Made by a program: the position numbers and the translations under genes
In this document: positions 53,096 through 62,278 of the stretch, in pieces
Position numbering within the stretch: the first letter of the stretch is position 1
How the letters are laid out: the number at the start of each line of letters is the position of its first letter
Notes under the pieces: generated by a model
Databases searched by the model: none
The model's input: only the letters and a program-made list of their open reading frames with translations
Told to the model about the DNA's origin: nothing
NCBI RefSeq assembly: GCF_001651865.1
Contig: NZ_LPUX01000065.1
Coordinates: forward strand, 1 to 64,000
Source: Sinorhizobium glycinis
Lineage (GTDB): Bacteria; Pseudomonadota; Alphaproteobacteria; Rhizobiales; Rhizobiaceae
DNA length: 64,000 nt
Direction: 5' to 3'

Positions 53096-54013
53096 TTAGA
53101 CCACCAGTTCCCCCTCGGCGATCTTCACCGCGTGACCGCCAATGCGGGCGGTGGCGATCTTGCCGCCGGCAATGTCGAGGTGGAGATGGATGAAGGAGGG
53201 ACGCCCCATCTCTACCCCCTGCTCGATCAGGATCGGGTGATGCCCATCGACAAGCTTGTCGAAGAGGTGAATCGCGCCGGAAAGCGCCGCCACCGCCGCG
53301 CCGGTCGCGGGATCTTCGGTGATCCCCATCTCCGGCGCAAACATGCGGGCATGAAAGCGGGCCATGTGGTTGATGCCGCCGCGGCAGTAGAGATAGGCGG
53401 CGGCGAGCCGGCCCTCCGCGAGCGGCGCCAGTTGCTCCCAACGCTGCGGGTCGAACTCCACTGCCGCGACGGCACCGACGTCGTGCAAAGGCACCGTGAC
53501 AAAGGGAACGCCGGCACTCCAGAAGGAAATGACGTGGTTCTCGAAGCCGATCTGCGTGGCCTTGAGGCTAAGCGCATCGGCGATCGCCTGCTTGTCGAAG
53601 CGCGCATCCAGCCGGCTTGGCTTGCGGGGCAGGTCGAATTCGGCAAATGTCGCTCCCCGGGGGTTCAGCCGCACCGCAGCGCGCACCGGGCCCACCTTTT
53701 CTTCCAGCACCTGCATCAGATCGAGCGGCTTTTCGGACCCTCCATAGAGCGACTCGGCGATTGCGACGGCGGCTCCGACCGTCGGATGCCCGGCAAAGGG
53801 CAGTTCGTGCCAAGGCGTGAATATCCTGAGGCGTACCGAATAGGCGGCGCTCCCCGACCGCTGTATGAAGACTGTCTCGGAAAGATTGAATTCCTGAGCG
53901 ATCGCCTGCATGGCCACGTCGCTCAGGTCTTCCGCCTCGAACACTACGGCAAGCGGATTGCCCGCAAGATGTTTTTCGGTGAAGACGTCGTAGATCGCGT
54001 AGCGTCGTCCCAT
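53096..54013 (-). CDS. PhzF-family isomerase/epimerase
   Basis: A 305-residue PhzF-family protein of two similar alpha/beta halves. The catalytic Glu lies in NLSETVF (near 45), with AGHPTVG in the first half and EDPATGAA in the second. Family members isomerise or epimerise amino-acid-like or phenazine precursors; substrate unknown. ATG 54013 follows aggggagatgt. It is the first gene outside the island and starts 63 bp beyond attR on the far side. Confidence 0.9.
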   Translation of the reverse strand: MGRRYAIYDVFTEKHLAGNPLAVVFEAEDLSDVAMQAIAQEFNLSETVFIQRSGSAAYSVRLRIFTPWHELPFAGHPTVGAAVAIAESLYGGSEKPLDLMQVLEEKVGPVRAAVRLNPRGATFAEFDLPRKPSRLDARFDKQAIADALSLKATQIGFENHVISFWSAGVPFVTVPLHDVGAVAAVEFDPQRWEQLAPLAEGRLAAAYLYCRGGINHMARFHARMFAPEMGITEDPATGAAVAALSGAIHLFDKLVDGHHPILIEQGVEMGRPSFIHLHLDIAGGKIATARIGGHAVKIAEGELVV

Positions 54014-54331
54014 ACATCTCCCCTTCATGAGGCGCGCGTTGGTCGATACGCCGTAACCGAGATCCGGACCGGCAGTTCTGCGCCATGACCTTGCAATGCC
54101 GTAGCCTTGGCGGCAAGGCAAAAAAACACCCTCAGATTGCCCTCAACCTCACGATCCGATGCCGCGGGGAGCAATACGGGGAAGCCGCATTCAACGACTG
54201 TAGCGCATTTGGAGCGCCCGTGGCCTTTCGGCCCTGCAAAACAATCGTTATGAGATTCTGCCGTTAAGTCCCTTTCCGCGTGCAAAGCGGCGTACTCCAC
54301 GAAACGGCGGAAAAGAGGCCGCTGAGACACC
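54014..54331. other. Divergent promoter interval, no gene seen
   Basis: About 318 bases between the leftward PhzF gene and the rightward MFS gene. No recognisable operator. Confidence 0.35.
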
Positions 54332-55534
54332 ATGACGATCCAAGCGATGTCATGTAGAGGCATTCCGGCGGGGGTCTGGGCCCTTGGCTTCGTGTCGATG
54401 TTCATGGATATCTCCTCGGAGATGATCCACGCGCTGTTGCCCCTCTACATGGTCACTGCGCTCGGCACATCGACGCTCGCCGTCGGCCTGATCGAGGGCG
54501 TTGCCGAAGCGACGGCCTCGATCACCAAGGTCTTCTCAGGCGCGCTTAGCGATTGGCTCGGCAAGCGCAAGTTCCTCGCCGCCCTCGGCTATGGCCTGGC
54601 AGCGCTCACCAAGCCGATCTTTCCGCTTGCCGCCTCCCTAGAATGGCTGGTGGCGGCTCGCTTCATCGATCGTGTCGGCAAGGGCATCCGCGGCGCGCCG
54701 CGCGACGCGCTCGTCGCCGACCTCGCTCCGCCCCATCTGCGCGGCGCAAGCTTCGGCTTGCGCCAGTCGCTCGATACGATCGGCGCTTTCGTCGGTCCGC
54801 TCCTCGCCATCGGTCTGATGTGGCTGACAACCAATCAATTTCAAACGGTGTTCTGGTTTGCGGTCATTCCCGCCTTGCTCTCCGTGGGCGTGCTTCTCGT
54901 TGGGGTCAAGGAGCCCGCGCGGCCGAAGGAATGGCGCCGGGTGCGGATGCCGCTGCGTCGTGATGAATTGGGACGACTCGGATCGGCCTATTGGTGGGTG
55001 GTGGCCGTCGCTGCGGTCTTCACGCTGGCCCGCTTCAGCGAAGCCTTCCTCATCCTGCGCGCCCAATCGATCGGCCTGTCCCCGGCGTTGGCGCCGGTCG
55101 TCCTGGTAATCATGAGCCTCGCCTACTCGCTCTCGGCCTATCCCGCCGGCGTGCTCTCCGATCGTGTCAACCGCTTGACCCTCCTCGTGCTCGGCCTTGC
55201 ACTCCTGGTCTTGGCCGACCTCGTCCTCGCCTTCACGACAGGCATCGCTGCGCTCGGCATCGGCGTCGCGCTTTGGGGTTTGCATATGGGCTTTACTCAA
55301 GGGCTGCTGGCAACCTTGATCGCCGAAACGGCGCCGGCCGAGCTGCGCGGCACTGCCTTCGGCATGTTCAACCTGGTAACCGGCACCGCCCTGCTGCTTG
55401 CCAGCGTCATCGCCGGCGTGCTCTGGGACTTAGCCGGGCCGCAGGCGACCTTCGTCGCCGGCGCCGCCTTTACCGCGCTGACGATCGCCGGGCTGGCTTC
55501 GATCCGCTCCCGGCTTGCAAGCGAGAGAGCATGA
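54332..55534 (+). CDS. Major facilitator superfamily transporter
   Basis: A 400-residue MFS protein with twelve hydrophobic helices. Signatures are SDWLGKRKFLAALGYGLAAL (MFS loop 2-3), FIDRVGKGIRGAPRDALVAD, and the mirrored DRVNRLTLL in the second half. It should be an efflux or drug/sugar permease; substrate cannot be read. It converges on the cyclase gene (21 bp between stops). Confidence 0.85.
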   Translation: MTIQAMSCRGIPAGVWALGFVSMFMDISSEMIHALLPLYMVTALGTSTLAVGLIEGVAEATASITKVFSGALSDWLGKRKFLAALGYGLAALTKPIFPLAASLEWLVAARFIDRVGKGIRGAPRDALVADLAPPHLRGASFGLRQSLDTIGAFVGPLLAIGLMWLTTNQFQTVFWFAVIPALLSVGVLLVGVKEPARPKEWRRVRMPLRRDELGRLGSAYWWVVAVAAVFTLARFSEAFLILRAQSIGLSPALAPVVLVIMSLAYSLSAYPAGVLSDRVNRLTLLVLGLALLVLADLVLAFTTGIAALGIGVALWGLHMGFTQGLLATLIAETAPAELRGTAFGMFNLVTGTALLLASVIAGVLWDLAGPQATFVAGAAFTALTIAGLASIRSRLASERA

Positions 55535-55555
55535 ACCGCTTGGCGCCCCGACCCT

Positions 55556-57289
55556 TCACGTCGGCAGTCCCGCCTTCAGCAAGCCTTGGCGGAAGAGGTC
55601 CAGTTGTTCCGGGCGCTCAAGCAGAAGTCCGCGCCGGATGAAATCTTCCGTCGAAAAGTCCGGGCAGAGGTTCAAGAGCTGCGCCTTCGCCGCCTCGGTC
55701 GCTCCCGTGTCGCCGGCCTGCGCGTAGCAGGCTACGAGGCGCGCGAAAGTGAACGGCCCCGGATTGGGCAGCTCCTTGAGCGCCGCCGCGGCTTCCTCGT
55801 AGCGGCCGAGAATATACAGCGCGTTGCCAAGCGCGGCGCAGTACCATGGCGGCGGAAACGGGTTCAGCCGAAAGCCTTCACTGATCCATTCGATCGCTTC
55901 CTCGAGCTTGCCGCGGCGGGCGAGCAGGCCGCCCATCTGGACCAACGTGTTGGCGTCGTTCGGATTCAGCTGATAGGCACGACGATAGTGCCGCTCGGCC
56001 AGTTCGAATTCGCGGCGGTTGACATGGACGAGCGCCAGCAGGCGCTGGCAGCCGCCCTCGCCTTCGTCGAGACAAACCGCTCTGCGCGCCAGCGCCAGCG
56101 CATTGTCGAGCACGTCGCGCGGCGCATTGGCATAGCCATGCAGCGCCATCCTTGCCAGGGCAAGATAGGCCTGTGCCAACGCGAATTGCGGGTCTCGTTC
56201 AAGCGCCGCCTCGAACATCAGGCAGGCCTGCCGATTGTCATCGGGACCATAGCCCCTGATGTGGACGAGCCCGCGGAGATAAGACTCGTAGGCCGCAAGG
56301 CTCGCCGTCGGCTTTCGCAGCGCCTGGCGAACATCGGCACACTCGATCTGCCCCACTAGGGTCGAGACGATCGTCCGCGTCACTTCGTCCTGCACCGCGA
56401 AGATATCGGTGAGCTCGCGGTCGTAGTGCTCTGACCACAGGTGGGTTCCGCTGGCGGCCTCGACAAGCCGTGCCGTGATACGCATGCGCGCGCCTGCCCG
56501 ACGCACGCTTCCCGCTACGAGATAGGCAGCATTGAGCTTCCTGCCGATCTCCTTCAGGTCCGCGCTCTCCCCCCGAAAGCTGAAGGAGGAGGTCGCGGCG
56601 ATGACGGAAAGCGAGCGAAATCGGGCGATGCCGCCGATGATATCCTCGCTGATGCCGTCGCTGAAAAAGTCCTGGTCCGGCGCGCCGCTCAGATTTTCAA
56701 ACGGCAGGACGGCAATCGAAGTTCGCTGCCGCGCGGGAAGGGCCGCGGGCCCGGCCCTTTGCGCATACCGCCAATGCCAGACGTGGACGGCCCGGGCGAT
56801 GTTCTTCAGCGATATTTCACCGCCGTCGAGAAAGGCCGAACGGTTCTTTGGCCCGAGCTGCCGATGGACGATATCGGCCACGCAAATGCCGCCCGGCTCG
56901 GCCGCTTCCTCCAGACGGGCGGCGACATTGACGCCGTCTCCCAGCAGATCGTCTCCTTCGATGACGACGTCGGCGAGATTGATGCCGATCCGCAGGACGA
57001 TCCGGTCGTCGAGCATCAGCTCTTTCTGGTCGGAAGCGAGCTCCTCCTGAAGGCTTATCGCACAGTCCACCGCGTCGACTGCGGAGTTGAAGGCAACGAG
57101 CGCCCCATCCCCCATGAGCTTGACGACGCGGCCGCCACGAGCGGCAATGGAGGGGGTTAAGATGGAAGCCTGCAGCCGCTTGATCGCGTCCAAAGTGCGT
57201 GTTTCGTCGGCCTCCACCAGGCGCGAATAGCCGACGACATCCGTGGCCATGATGACCGCAAGCCGCCGTTCGACCCGCCCGTTCGCCAT
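55556..57289 (-). CDS. Class III adenylate/guanylate cyclase with TolB-like and TPR domains
   Basis: A 577-residue signalling protein. Residues about 5-175 are a class III cyclase: VIMATDVVGYSRLVEADE with the metal-binding Asp, then GGRVVKLMGDGALVAF, and IGINLADVVIEGDDLLGDGVNVAARLE. Residues about 180-310 resemble a TolB-like segment (SIAVLPFENLSGAPDQDFFSDGISEDI). From about 350 to 577 are TPR repeats (ALERDPQFALAQAYLALARM, AYQLNPNDANTLVQMG). Soluble with no membrane helix. Such three-part cyclases are numerous in rhizobia; the signal is unknown. ATG 57289 preferred over 57454. Confidence 0.9.
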   Translation of the reverse strand: MANGRVERRLAVIMATDVVGYSRLVEADETRTLDAIKRLQASILTPSIAARGGRVVKLMGDGALVAFNSAVDAVDCAISLQEELASDQKELMLDDRIVLRIGINLADVVIEGDDLLGDGVNVAARLEEAAEPGGICVADIVHRQLGPKNRSAFLDGGEISLKNIARAVHVWHWRYAQRAGPAALPARQRTSIAVLPFENLSGAPDQDFFSDGISEDIIGGIARFRSLSVIAATSSFSFRGESADLKEIGRKLNAAYLVAGSVRRAGARMRITARLVEAASGTHLWSEHYDRELTDIFAVQDEVTRTIVSTLVGQIECADVRQALRKPTASLAAYESYLRGLVHIRGYGPDDNRQACLMFEAALERDPQFALAQAYLALARMALHGYANAPRDVLDNALALARRAVCLDEGEGGCQRLLALVHVNRREFELAERHYRRAYQLNPNDANTLVQMGGLLARRGKLEEAIEWISEGFRLNPFPPPWYCAALGNALYILGRYEEAAAALKELPNPGPFTFARLVACYAQAGDTGATEAAKAQLLNLCPDFSTEDFIRRGLLLERPEQLDLFRQGLLKAGLPT

Positions 57290-57487
57290 ACCGCTCTCCA
57301 CGCGCAATGGATGAAAATTTAGCTTTTTATCATAGAGCGGGAAAGATGCGGCAAAGCGAAACACCGCGGTGCCGCGAACGTCGGCTTGCGCAAGCTGGTC
57401 GACTTCGCGGCACCGTTGCCAGGGCTGTGAACCGTGTCCGCCCGAATTTAGCACAGTCCGGGCGCAGCGCCCTCATCCCCGAGTTCG

Positions 57488-58288
57488 TTACAGGTTCGAG
57501 GGTCCAGCGCGCGTCGGCGCCCATCTGGTTGCCGGCAATGCCGAAATGCACTGTCCGTCCTGTCGCGCAAAGAGCCACTTGAGGATCGGCGGGATGAATT
57601 CCGGATAGTTGTACGCCGTCGGTTCTGGTCCGCGGATCGCCACTGCCTCGTCGATCTCCGGATGCGGATCGGTGGCGACATGCGCCGCCACCCGCTCGAC
57701 GACCTCGTCTGCTGTTGCGGCCAGTCGAAAAACCCGAAAAACGGTGACAGAGCCGTCCATGTGAATGGCGTGCCAGCCCGGTTCGGCGGCGGCCTCGGAA
57801 AGCGAGATGCCAGTTTCCTCCCTCACCTCGCGGGCAATATTGCCGGCGATATCGCAACGCCCGTCGACGACGTCTTCCGGCTCCAGCGAGCCGCCGGGGC
57901 TGTAGACTCGGCCGGCATTGGCCGTATGCGCACCCATTCGGATGGCGATCATGGCGCCGTCCGAGGAAAGCAGCATCGGCATGCCGAAGATGTGGCATGC
58001 GCCGGGGCCACGCGTTCGTCGCCACCACAGGAAGGTCGAATAGGGAACGATATGCGCCCGCGCAATGATGCGCCCTTCAGCGATGCGGACCGACCGCTGC
58101 AGCACCATCCTGCCATCGAAAAGATGCGGGTTGGCAGCGATCTCGCGCTGCCAGCTATCCTGCGCTCGATCTGCCTCGGCGAGGTGGAACGGATGCGGCT
58201 CCGACGAAACCTCAATGTCGATCTCCGCGACTGGGAAGACCGTGCCTTCCGCCGGCCAGGCCGGCCGGTTGCTTTCAAGGAGCGTCAT
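57488..58288 (-). CDS. Nudix hydrolase
   Basis: A 266-residue protein. A Nudix box is present near 120-152: GGSLEPEDVV, then a short insert, REVREETGISL, giving the REUxEExGU core but with a few extra residues between the first Gly and Arg. It contains a preceding MPMLLSSDGAMIAIRMG strand. The substrate is not predictable. It abuts the endonuclease/phosphatase-family gene (4 bp) on the same strand. Confidence 0.8.
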   Translation of the reverse strand: MTLLESNRPAWPAEGTVFPVAEIDIEVSSEPHPFHLAEADRAQDSWQREIAANPHLFDGRMVLQRSVRIAEGRIIARAHIVPYSTFLWWRRTRGPGACHIFGMPMLLSSDGAMIAIRMGAHTANAGRVYSPGGSLEPEDVVDGRCDIAGNIAREVREETGISLSEAAAEPGWHAIHMDGSVTVFRVFRLAATADEVVERVAAHVATDPHPEIDEAVAIRGPEPTAYNYPEFIPPILKWLFARQDGQCISALPATRWAPTRAGPSNL

Positions 58289-58292
58289 GGGG

Positions 58293-59399
58293 TCAGATAT
58301 CCAGCGTCATCACGACGGGACAATGGTCGGAGGCCTTGGGCCGGTCCCAGCCCGTACGGGGATAGCGGTCCACCTCCTGCCCCGCGGGAAAGATCGTACG
58401 GTAGGGCTGGCCGGCGCGGACGATCTCCGGAATGCTGCCGGCGTTGCGCCGCGCAAGCGCCGGTGACAGCCAGATGTAGTCGAGTTGGCAGAGGTGCCGC
58501 TCCTCAGGGCCGCGGCTGTGGAAGAGCGTCCAGCGATCAAGCACCGGACGCTTCGACATAGGGTTCTCGACAAAGCGGTCGTGGCTCAAAACATCGAGTG
58601 CGCTCATCTCTTCCTCGAACGGCACGAAGTCGTAGCCGTTGCGGCGGTCGCCGAGGATGAGCACCTTCTCCTGATAGTCGTTCATGTCCCCACAAATGGC
58701 GAACATCTTGTCCGCCGTATGGCCGCGACCGAACCGGTTTTCGATGACGTGGCGCACCGCTCTCGCCTCGGCGGCGCGAATGGCCATTGTCGCCTGTCGT
58801 CCGTCGAGGCCGTCGCGCGCCGGCCCCATCGATTTGAAATGCACCACATAAAGCGCCAGCGGCCGGCCACCAATCTTCAAGTCCACTTCCAGGCAGTCGC
58901 GTTTGAAGATGCGATCGCGCGGGCGGTTGGTAAGTGCCAGTTCATCATTGAAAAGATCGAGATCCTCATAGGTCAGCGCCGCATGGCTCTTGACCTCCAG
59001 GCACTCGATCTCTTGCCCATCGCGCGTCGCCTCGCGCATCAGCACCGCGACGTCGATGCCGCGAGAGTCGTTGCCTTCGATCAGATATTTCTGCCGGTAA
59101 CCGTTGCCGGCCATGCGGAAGAGGTAGCCATATTCGAAAGCCTGCAGCGCCGCCATGTTGTCGGCCTCCTGGAGGCAGAGAATGTCGGCATCGCAGTCGG
59201 CGATGGCGAGCGCCGACATCTGCCGCGTGTCGTCCGTATGCGCGATCGTGCGCGCCTCTTCCAGCCGCTGATATTCCGACTCGCTGCGCACATCGAAAAG
59301 CCTGAGCACCCGGTCCTGCTTGAGCTGATTGCGGAAGCCGGAAAAATCGAAGCGGCTCAGCAAGTTCTCGATATTGAAGGTGGCTAGGCGAAGCGACAT
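58293..59399 (-). CDS. Endonuclease/exonuclease/phosphatase family protein
   Basis: A 368-residue metal-dependent hydrolase of the DNase I-like fold. The sites are FNIENL at 8-13, LCLQEAD near 76, GDMND near 237, DYIWL near 310, and SDHCPV near 357. No signal peptide, so cytoplasmic; it could be a nuclease or a phosphodiesterase acting on a lipid or sugar phosphate. It lies directly upstream of the Nudix gene and is probably in one operon with it. Confidence 0.85.
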   Translation of the reverse strand: MSLRLATFNIENLLSRFDFSGFRNQLKQDRVLRLFDVRSESEYQRLEEARTIAHTDDTRQMSALAIADCDADILCLQEADNMAALQAFEYGYLFRMAGNGYRQKYLIEGNDSRGIDVAVLMREATRDGQEIECLEVKSHAALTYEDLDLFNDELALTNRPRDRIFKRDCLEVDLKIGGRPLALYVVHFKSMGPARDGLDGRQATMAIRAAEARAVRHVIENRFGRGHTADKMFAICGDMNDYQEKVLILGDRRNGYDFVPFEEEMSALDVLSHDRFVENPMSKRPVLDRWTLFHSRGPEERHLCQLDYIWLSPALARRNAGSIPEIVRAGQPYRTIFPAGQEVDRYPRTGWDRPKASDHCPVVMTLDI

Positions 59400-59514
59400 C
59401 GGGCAGTCCGCGATTGGAAGTGCCGCGGAGCTTAGTGCGTGACGAGCAAAAGTGTAAAGCGCAACCTGCCCTCGAGCGCATCATGTTGATCGAGATGGCC
59501 GGCCAATCTCCCCT

Positions 59515-59958
59515 CTATCGCCTGACTGCAACCACTTGCCCGCGGCTGAAATAGGACAATTGCACCCGCCCGGATTGGTTGCCGCCGATGACCCGCGCGG
59601 TCGATTTCGACAGGGCGGAGAGGATGCCGACATGATAGCGACGGCCGGTTCTGACCACGATGACGTCGCCCGGGCGTGCATAGGAAAGCTTGATCGGCGC
59701 ACCGAATCGCAGCCACGATCGCGCAATCCCATAACTCTGCGGGGGGTGCCGACCGGCTTTTCGGGCGATCATGCCCATGAAGTGTCCGCACCAGGGCGTG
59801 CGTGCCGGATTGATGCCGAGGGCGGCGCGTAGCCGTTTGTTGTGCTTGACTTCGTGCAGTCCCGCATATTGCTGGGCCTGGGCGAGCATACCTGCCGACG
59901 CGGTCTCCGGTGATGTAAGCGCGACAAATGCCGCAGTCAGAAACGCCGCAACCTTCAT
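59515..59958 (-). CDS. Exported NlpC/P60-like (TIGR02594-type) hydrolase
   Basis: A 147-residue protein with a signal peptide (1-21, ETASA-G). The mature domain has the catalytic Cys in TPWCGHFMG and His in RRYHVGIL, the layout of papain-like NlpC/P60/CHAP hydrolases, with RPGDVIVV before the His. It probably cuts peptidoglycan peptides in the periplasm. ATG 59958 gives a clean signal peptide and follows aaggagaccc; the frame extends to 60069. Confidence 0.8.
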   Translation of the reverse strand: MKVAAFLTAAFVALTSPETASAGMLAQAQQYAGLHEVKHNKRLRAALGINPARTPWCGHFMGMIARKAGRHPPQSYGIARSWLRFGAPIKLSYARPGDVIVVRTGRRYHVGILSALSKSTARVIGGNQSGRVQLSYFSRGQVVAVRR

Positions 59959-60709
59959 GTGTTGGGTCTCCTTTGTGCGCGGGACCGGCCTCATGCCGGC
60001 TTGCACCCGCTCTGCGTCTCCGCCCATCGCACCAGGTTCGCCCTCCACAGACGCGCAAGTTTTTTGCACGCATAGAGTCGCCCGCGTTCGGAAGAACGTC
60101 CCGAACGCGGATGAAAATGCTCCGGAGTCAAAGGGCTAGAGCGTCCTTGATCGAGGCGTGCGACAAACTCACGGCGGTCACCGCAAGGTCGAACCTTCGC
60201 ATGCTCCGCCCGTGAGCGGTGCCGCCCAGGCGAACACGCAACTACACCACGCTTCGCTACGACGTACGAAAGACTGTCTAGCGCTTTGAGGCTGCACATC
60301 CCCTGTCGCCGAAACCCGATGCCGGGTTCCAGGCTTGAAGTTGCAGCCGGCCCGCGAACTGCAATGGCCGTGCCCCAACCTGATGGCGGTCGCTCAGCGA
60401 GATATGGAATTCCCCTGCCAGCCGTTGGTCAGCGTGAGGACTTTGCCGGCGAGGTGCAGCGAAATTGTGGCAAAGATCGCGCCCAATGTGCGAGAGGCGC
60501 GCATTTCTACGCCGATTACGGCAGAATTGACCCAAAAATGGCGCGCCTTCGACACCAAGCACCGAGAATTTGCGCGCGTGCAATTCTGCTGGGCCACCCG
60601 CGTCGCGCGCGTGGCAGCACTGAACGAGTGCCGCTTCAGCGCACCACTCTTCTCCGCTGCCCAGGCAGCGAATGAAGTCCATGAGATCAGGCGACAGGCA
60701 GTCTTAAAT
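59959..60709. other. Intergenic stretch, no gene seen
   Basis: About 750 bases. ORFs on both strands are compositional shadows. A possible decayed end of the dispersed repeat (agcgctttgaggctgcac) lies near 60279-60297, too weak to list. Confidence 0.4.
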
Positions 60710-62047
60710 TTAGCGCACCAGCCGGATGGTCCCGGGATAGTTGAACTGCGTATTCGCCAGTTCAGCGCTGCAGTCCATCTTGAACGTGCTGTTGCCGATC
60801 AGGGTGATTTCCTGGGCGATCAGTCGGATGCACTCGCCGCTTGTCGCGCCGTTGCCGGCGTACTGCAGTTCGGCGACGTCCGGTAGGTAGACGATCCCGG
60901 TAAGCGATGACTGGCTGTTGCCGTTGACGATCGCCGCCGTTTGGTTTCCGTGCTCCGCTACGATCGAAAAGCCAGCCCAGTCTCCCTCGAGCGAGGGGGA
61001 GATGTTGAAGGTGGCGCCACCGTTGATCTTGAGCTCAGCATCGTTCATCAGAAAGAACGTCACGTCGTCACCGGTAACGACTGTCTGGCTGCCCAGCTCG
61101 AGACGCCCCCCGTCGATGATATAGTTGCCCGGCTCGAGCTTGATCGCCCCTTTGAGTTCCAGCGTTCCGTAAGTCCCGGGTTTTAACGTGACGACGTAGC
61201 CCGTCGCATTTTTAGGCGTCTTCCCTGTGCCGTTGCAATCGCCGTTGCCGCCACCGCCAGCTACGTAGTTCTGGCCGCAACCGGAGAGATCGACCCAACT
61301 GCCGGTGTTGGGCAGCGCCTTGCTTGCGAACGGGTCCGCGATCCGCGATGACCCTTCGACCGCACTCTCGCAGGCCAGCGTAACGTCCTGTGGCGAGCCA
61401 TAGATCTTGCCGGCCGCGTAAAGACACTCTGCCTTCAGTTTGCCGGTGCCGCCAACATAGATCGACTGATCGTCATTCGAATTGGAGAGGACCGAGCATC
61501 CGGTAAGGTCCACCGCGGAGCTGCCGCTGACCTCGAATGCTCGATCGGCGGTATGGTGAAGCGCCAGGATGCAGGCCTCTGCACCGGCCGCGCGTGCGGC
61601 AATCGCCTGGCGTCTGATCTGCAGCGGCGTGCGCTCGAGAAAGATGGGCTTGTATTCGAAGACGAATTCGGCAGCCGCGGTGTCTTCGTGGACGTCGCGT
61701 GTGAAAGCCACCGCCAGGGCGTTTTGCGTATCCGTACCGATCGGCCCTGCCAGCGCGTCGATAACGCCGGCTTGCGGCAATGAATAGTTGCCCCAGAAGA
61801 ACTTTTCTGCCTCCTCCTGAGCTGCTTCCTCGGTCGCGCCTTCCCCATAGGCCCTCACAGAGCCAAGAGCCGCAGCGTCCAGCGCACTCTGGATCTTCTC
61901 CGCCTCGAGATATGCGCCGACGAGGTCGATCGCCATTGCAGCCGCCCCGATTATCGGCACGAAAGCGATCGCCCCGAGCACAGAAAAATTTCCGTCCCTG
62001 CTGCCTGCCAATTTCCTGAACTGCAAACGGAACTGATCGGCCCTCAT
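60710..62047 (-). CDS. TadE/TadG-like pilus assembly protein
   Basis: A 445-residue protein. The N terminus (residues 15-45) is a TadE/G-type membrane segment: GNFSVLGAIAFVPIIGAAAMAIDLVGAYLEAEKIQSALDAAAL region, with the conserved Asp. The rest is a long, beta-rich periplasmic domain (LELKGAIKLEPGNYIIDGG, GGATFNISPSLEG) with repeated strands. TadG-like proteins belong to Flp-type pilus machinery, but no other tad genes are in view. It lies upstream of the RTX gene's end on the same strand. Confidence 0.8.
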   Translation of the reverse strand: MRADQFRLQFRKLAGSRDGNFSVLGAIAFVPIIGAAAMAIDLVGAYLEAEKIQSALDAAALGSVRAYGEGATEEAAQEEAEKFFWGNYSLPQAGVIDALAGPIGTDTQNALAVAFTRDVHEDTAAAEFVFEYKPIFLERTPLQIRRQAIAARAAGAEACILALHHTADRAFEVSGSSAVDLTGCSVLSNSNDDQSIYVGGTGKLKAECLYAAGKIYGSPQDVTLACESAVEGSSRIADPFASKALPNTGSWVDLSGCGQNYVAGGGGNGDCNGTGKTPKNATGYVVTLKPGTYGTLELKGAIKLEPGNYIIDGGRLELGSQTVVTGDDVTFFLMNDAELKINGGATFNISPSLEGDWAGFSIVAEHGNQTAAIVNGNSQSSLTGIVYLPDVAELQYAGNGATSGECIRLIAQEITLIGNSTFKMDCSAELANTQFNYPGTIRLVR

Positions 62048-62217
62048 AGCCTTCCCCCCGAAAATCTCAGCAGCAGGAAGTTAAGCACCGTCTAATTCAG
62101 AATTCGTTAGAGAATATTGCGGCATTTTAGGAAAGTTCTACGTACCCTGCCTCGAAGCAGCGGCATTGTTGGTCTTGCAAGCGTCAGGCGGACGGCCCAA
62201 CAATCTATCGACCTTGA

Positions 62218-62252
62218 GAATGGGGCGGGATGCAGACCATCCCGCCCCATTC
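62218..62252 (-). terminator. Strong terminator-like hairpin after RTX gene
   Basis: A perfect 15-bp stem (gaatggggcgggatg/catcccgccccattc) around a five-base loop, 27 bp beyond the RTX stop. There is no T-run after it in the leftward direction, so it may stop transcription with help or protect the mRNA end. Confidence 0.6.
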
Positions 62253-62278
62253 GCTATCAACGGCTTAACGAAGCCTTA

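Noticed and set aside
53132..54088. Rightward ORF of about 318 codons
   Set aside because: Antisense to the PhzF gene; Arg/Gly-rich with no signature.
58485..59387. Rightward ORF of about 300 codons
   Set aside because: Antisense to the endonuclease/exonuclease/phosphatase gene, which has all its active-site motifs.
60240..60298. Possible fourth copy of the dispersed repeat
   Set aside because: Only the agcgctttgaggctgcac end resembles the family; the stem is not recognisable.
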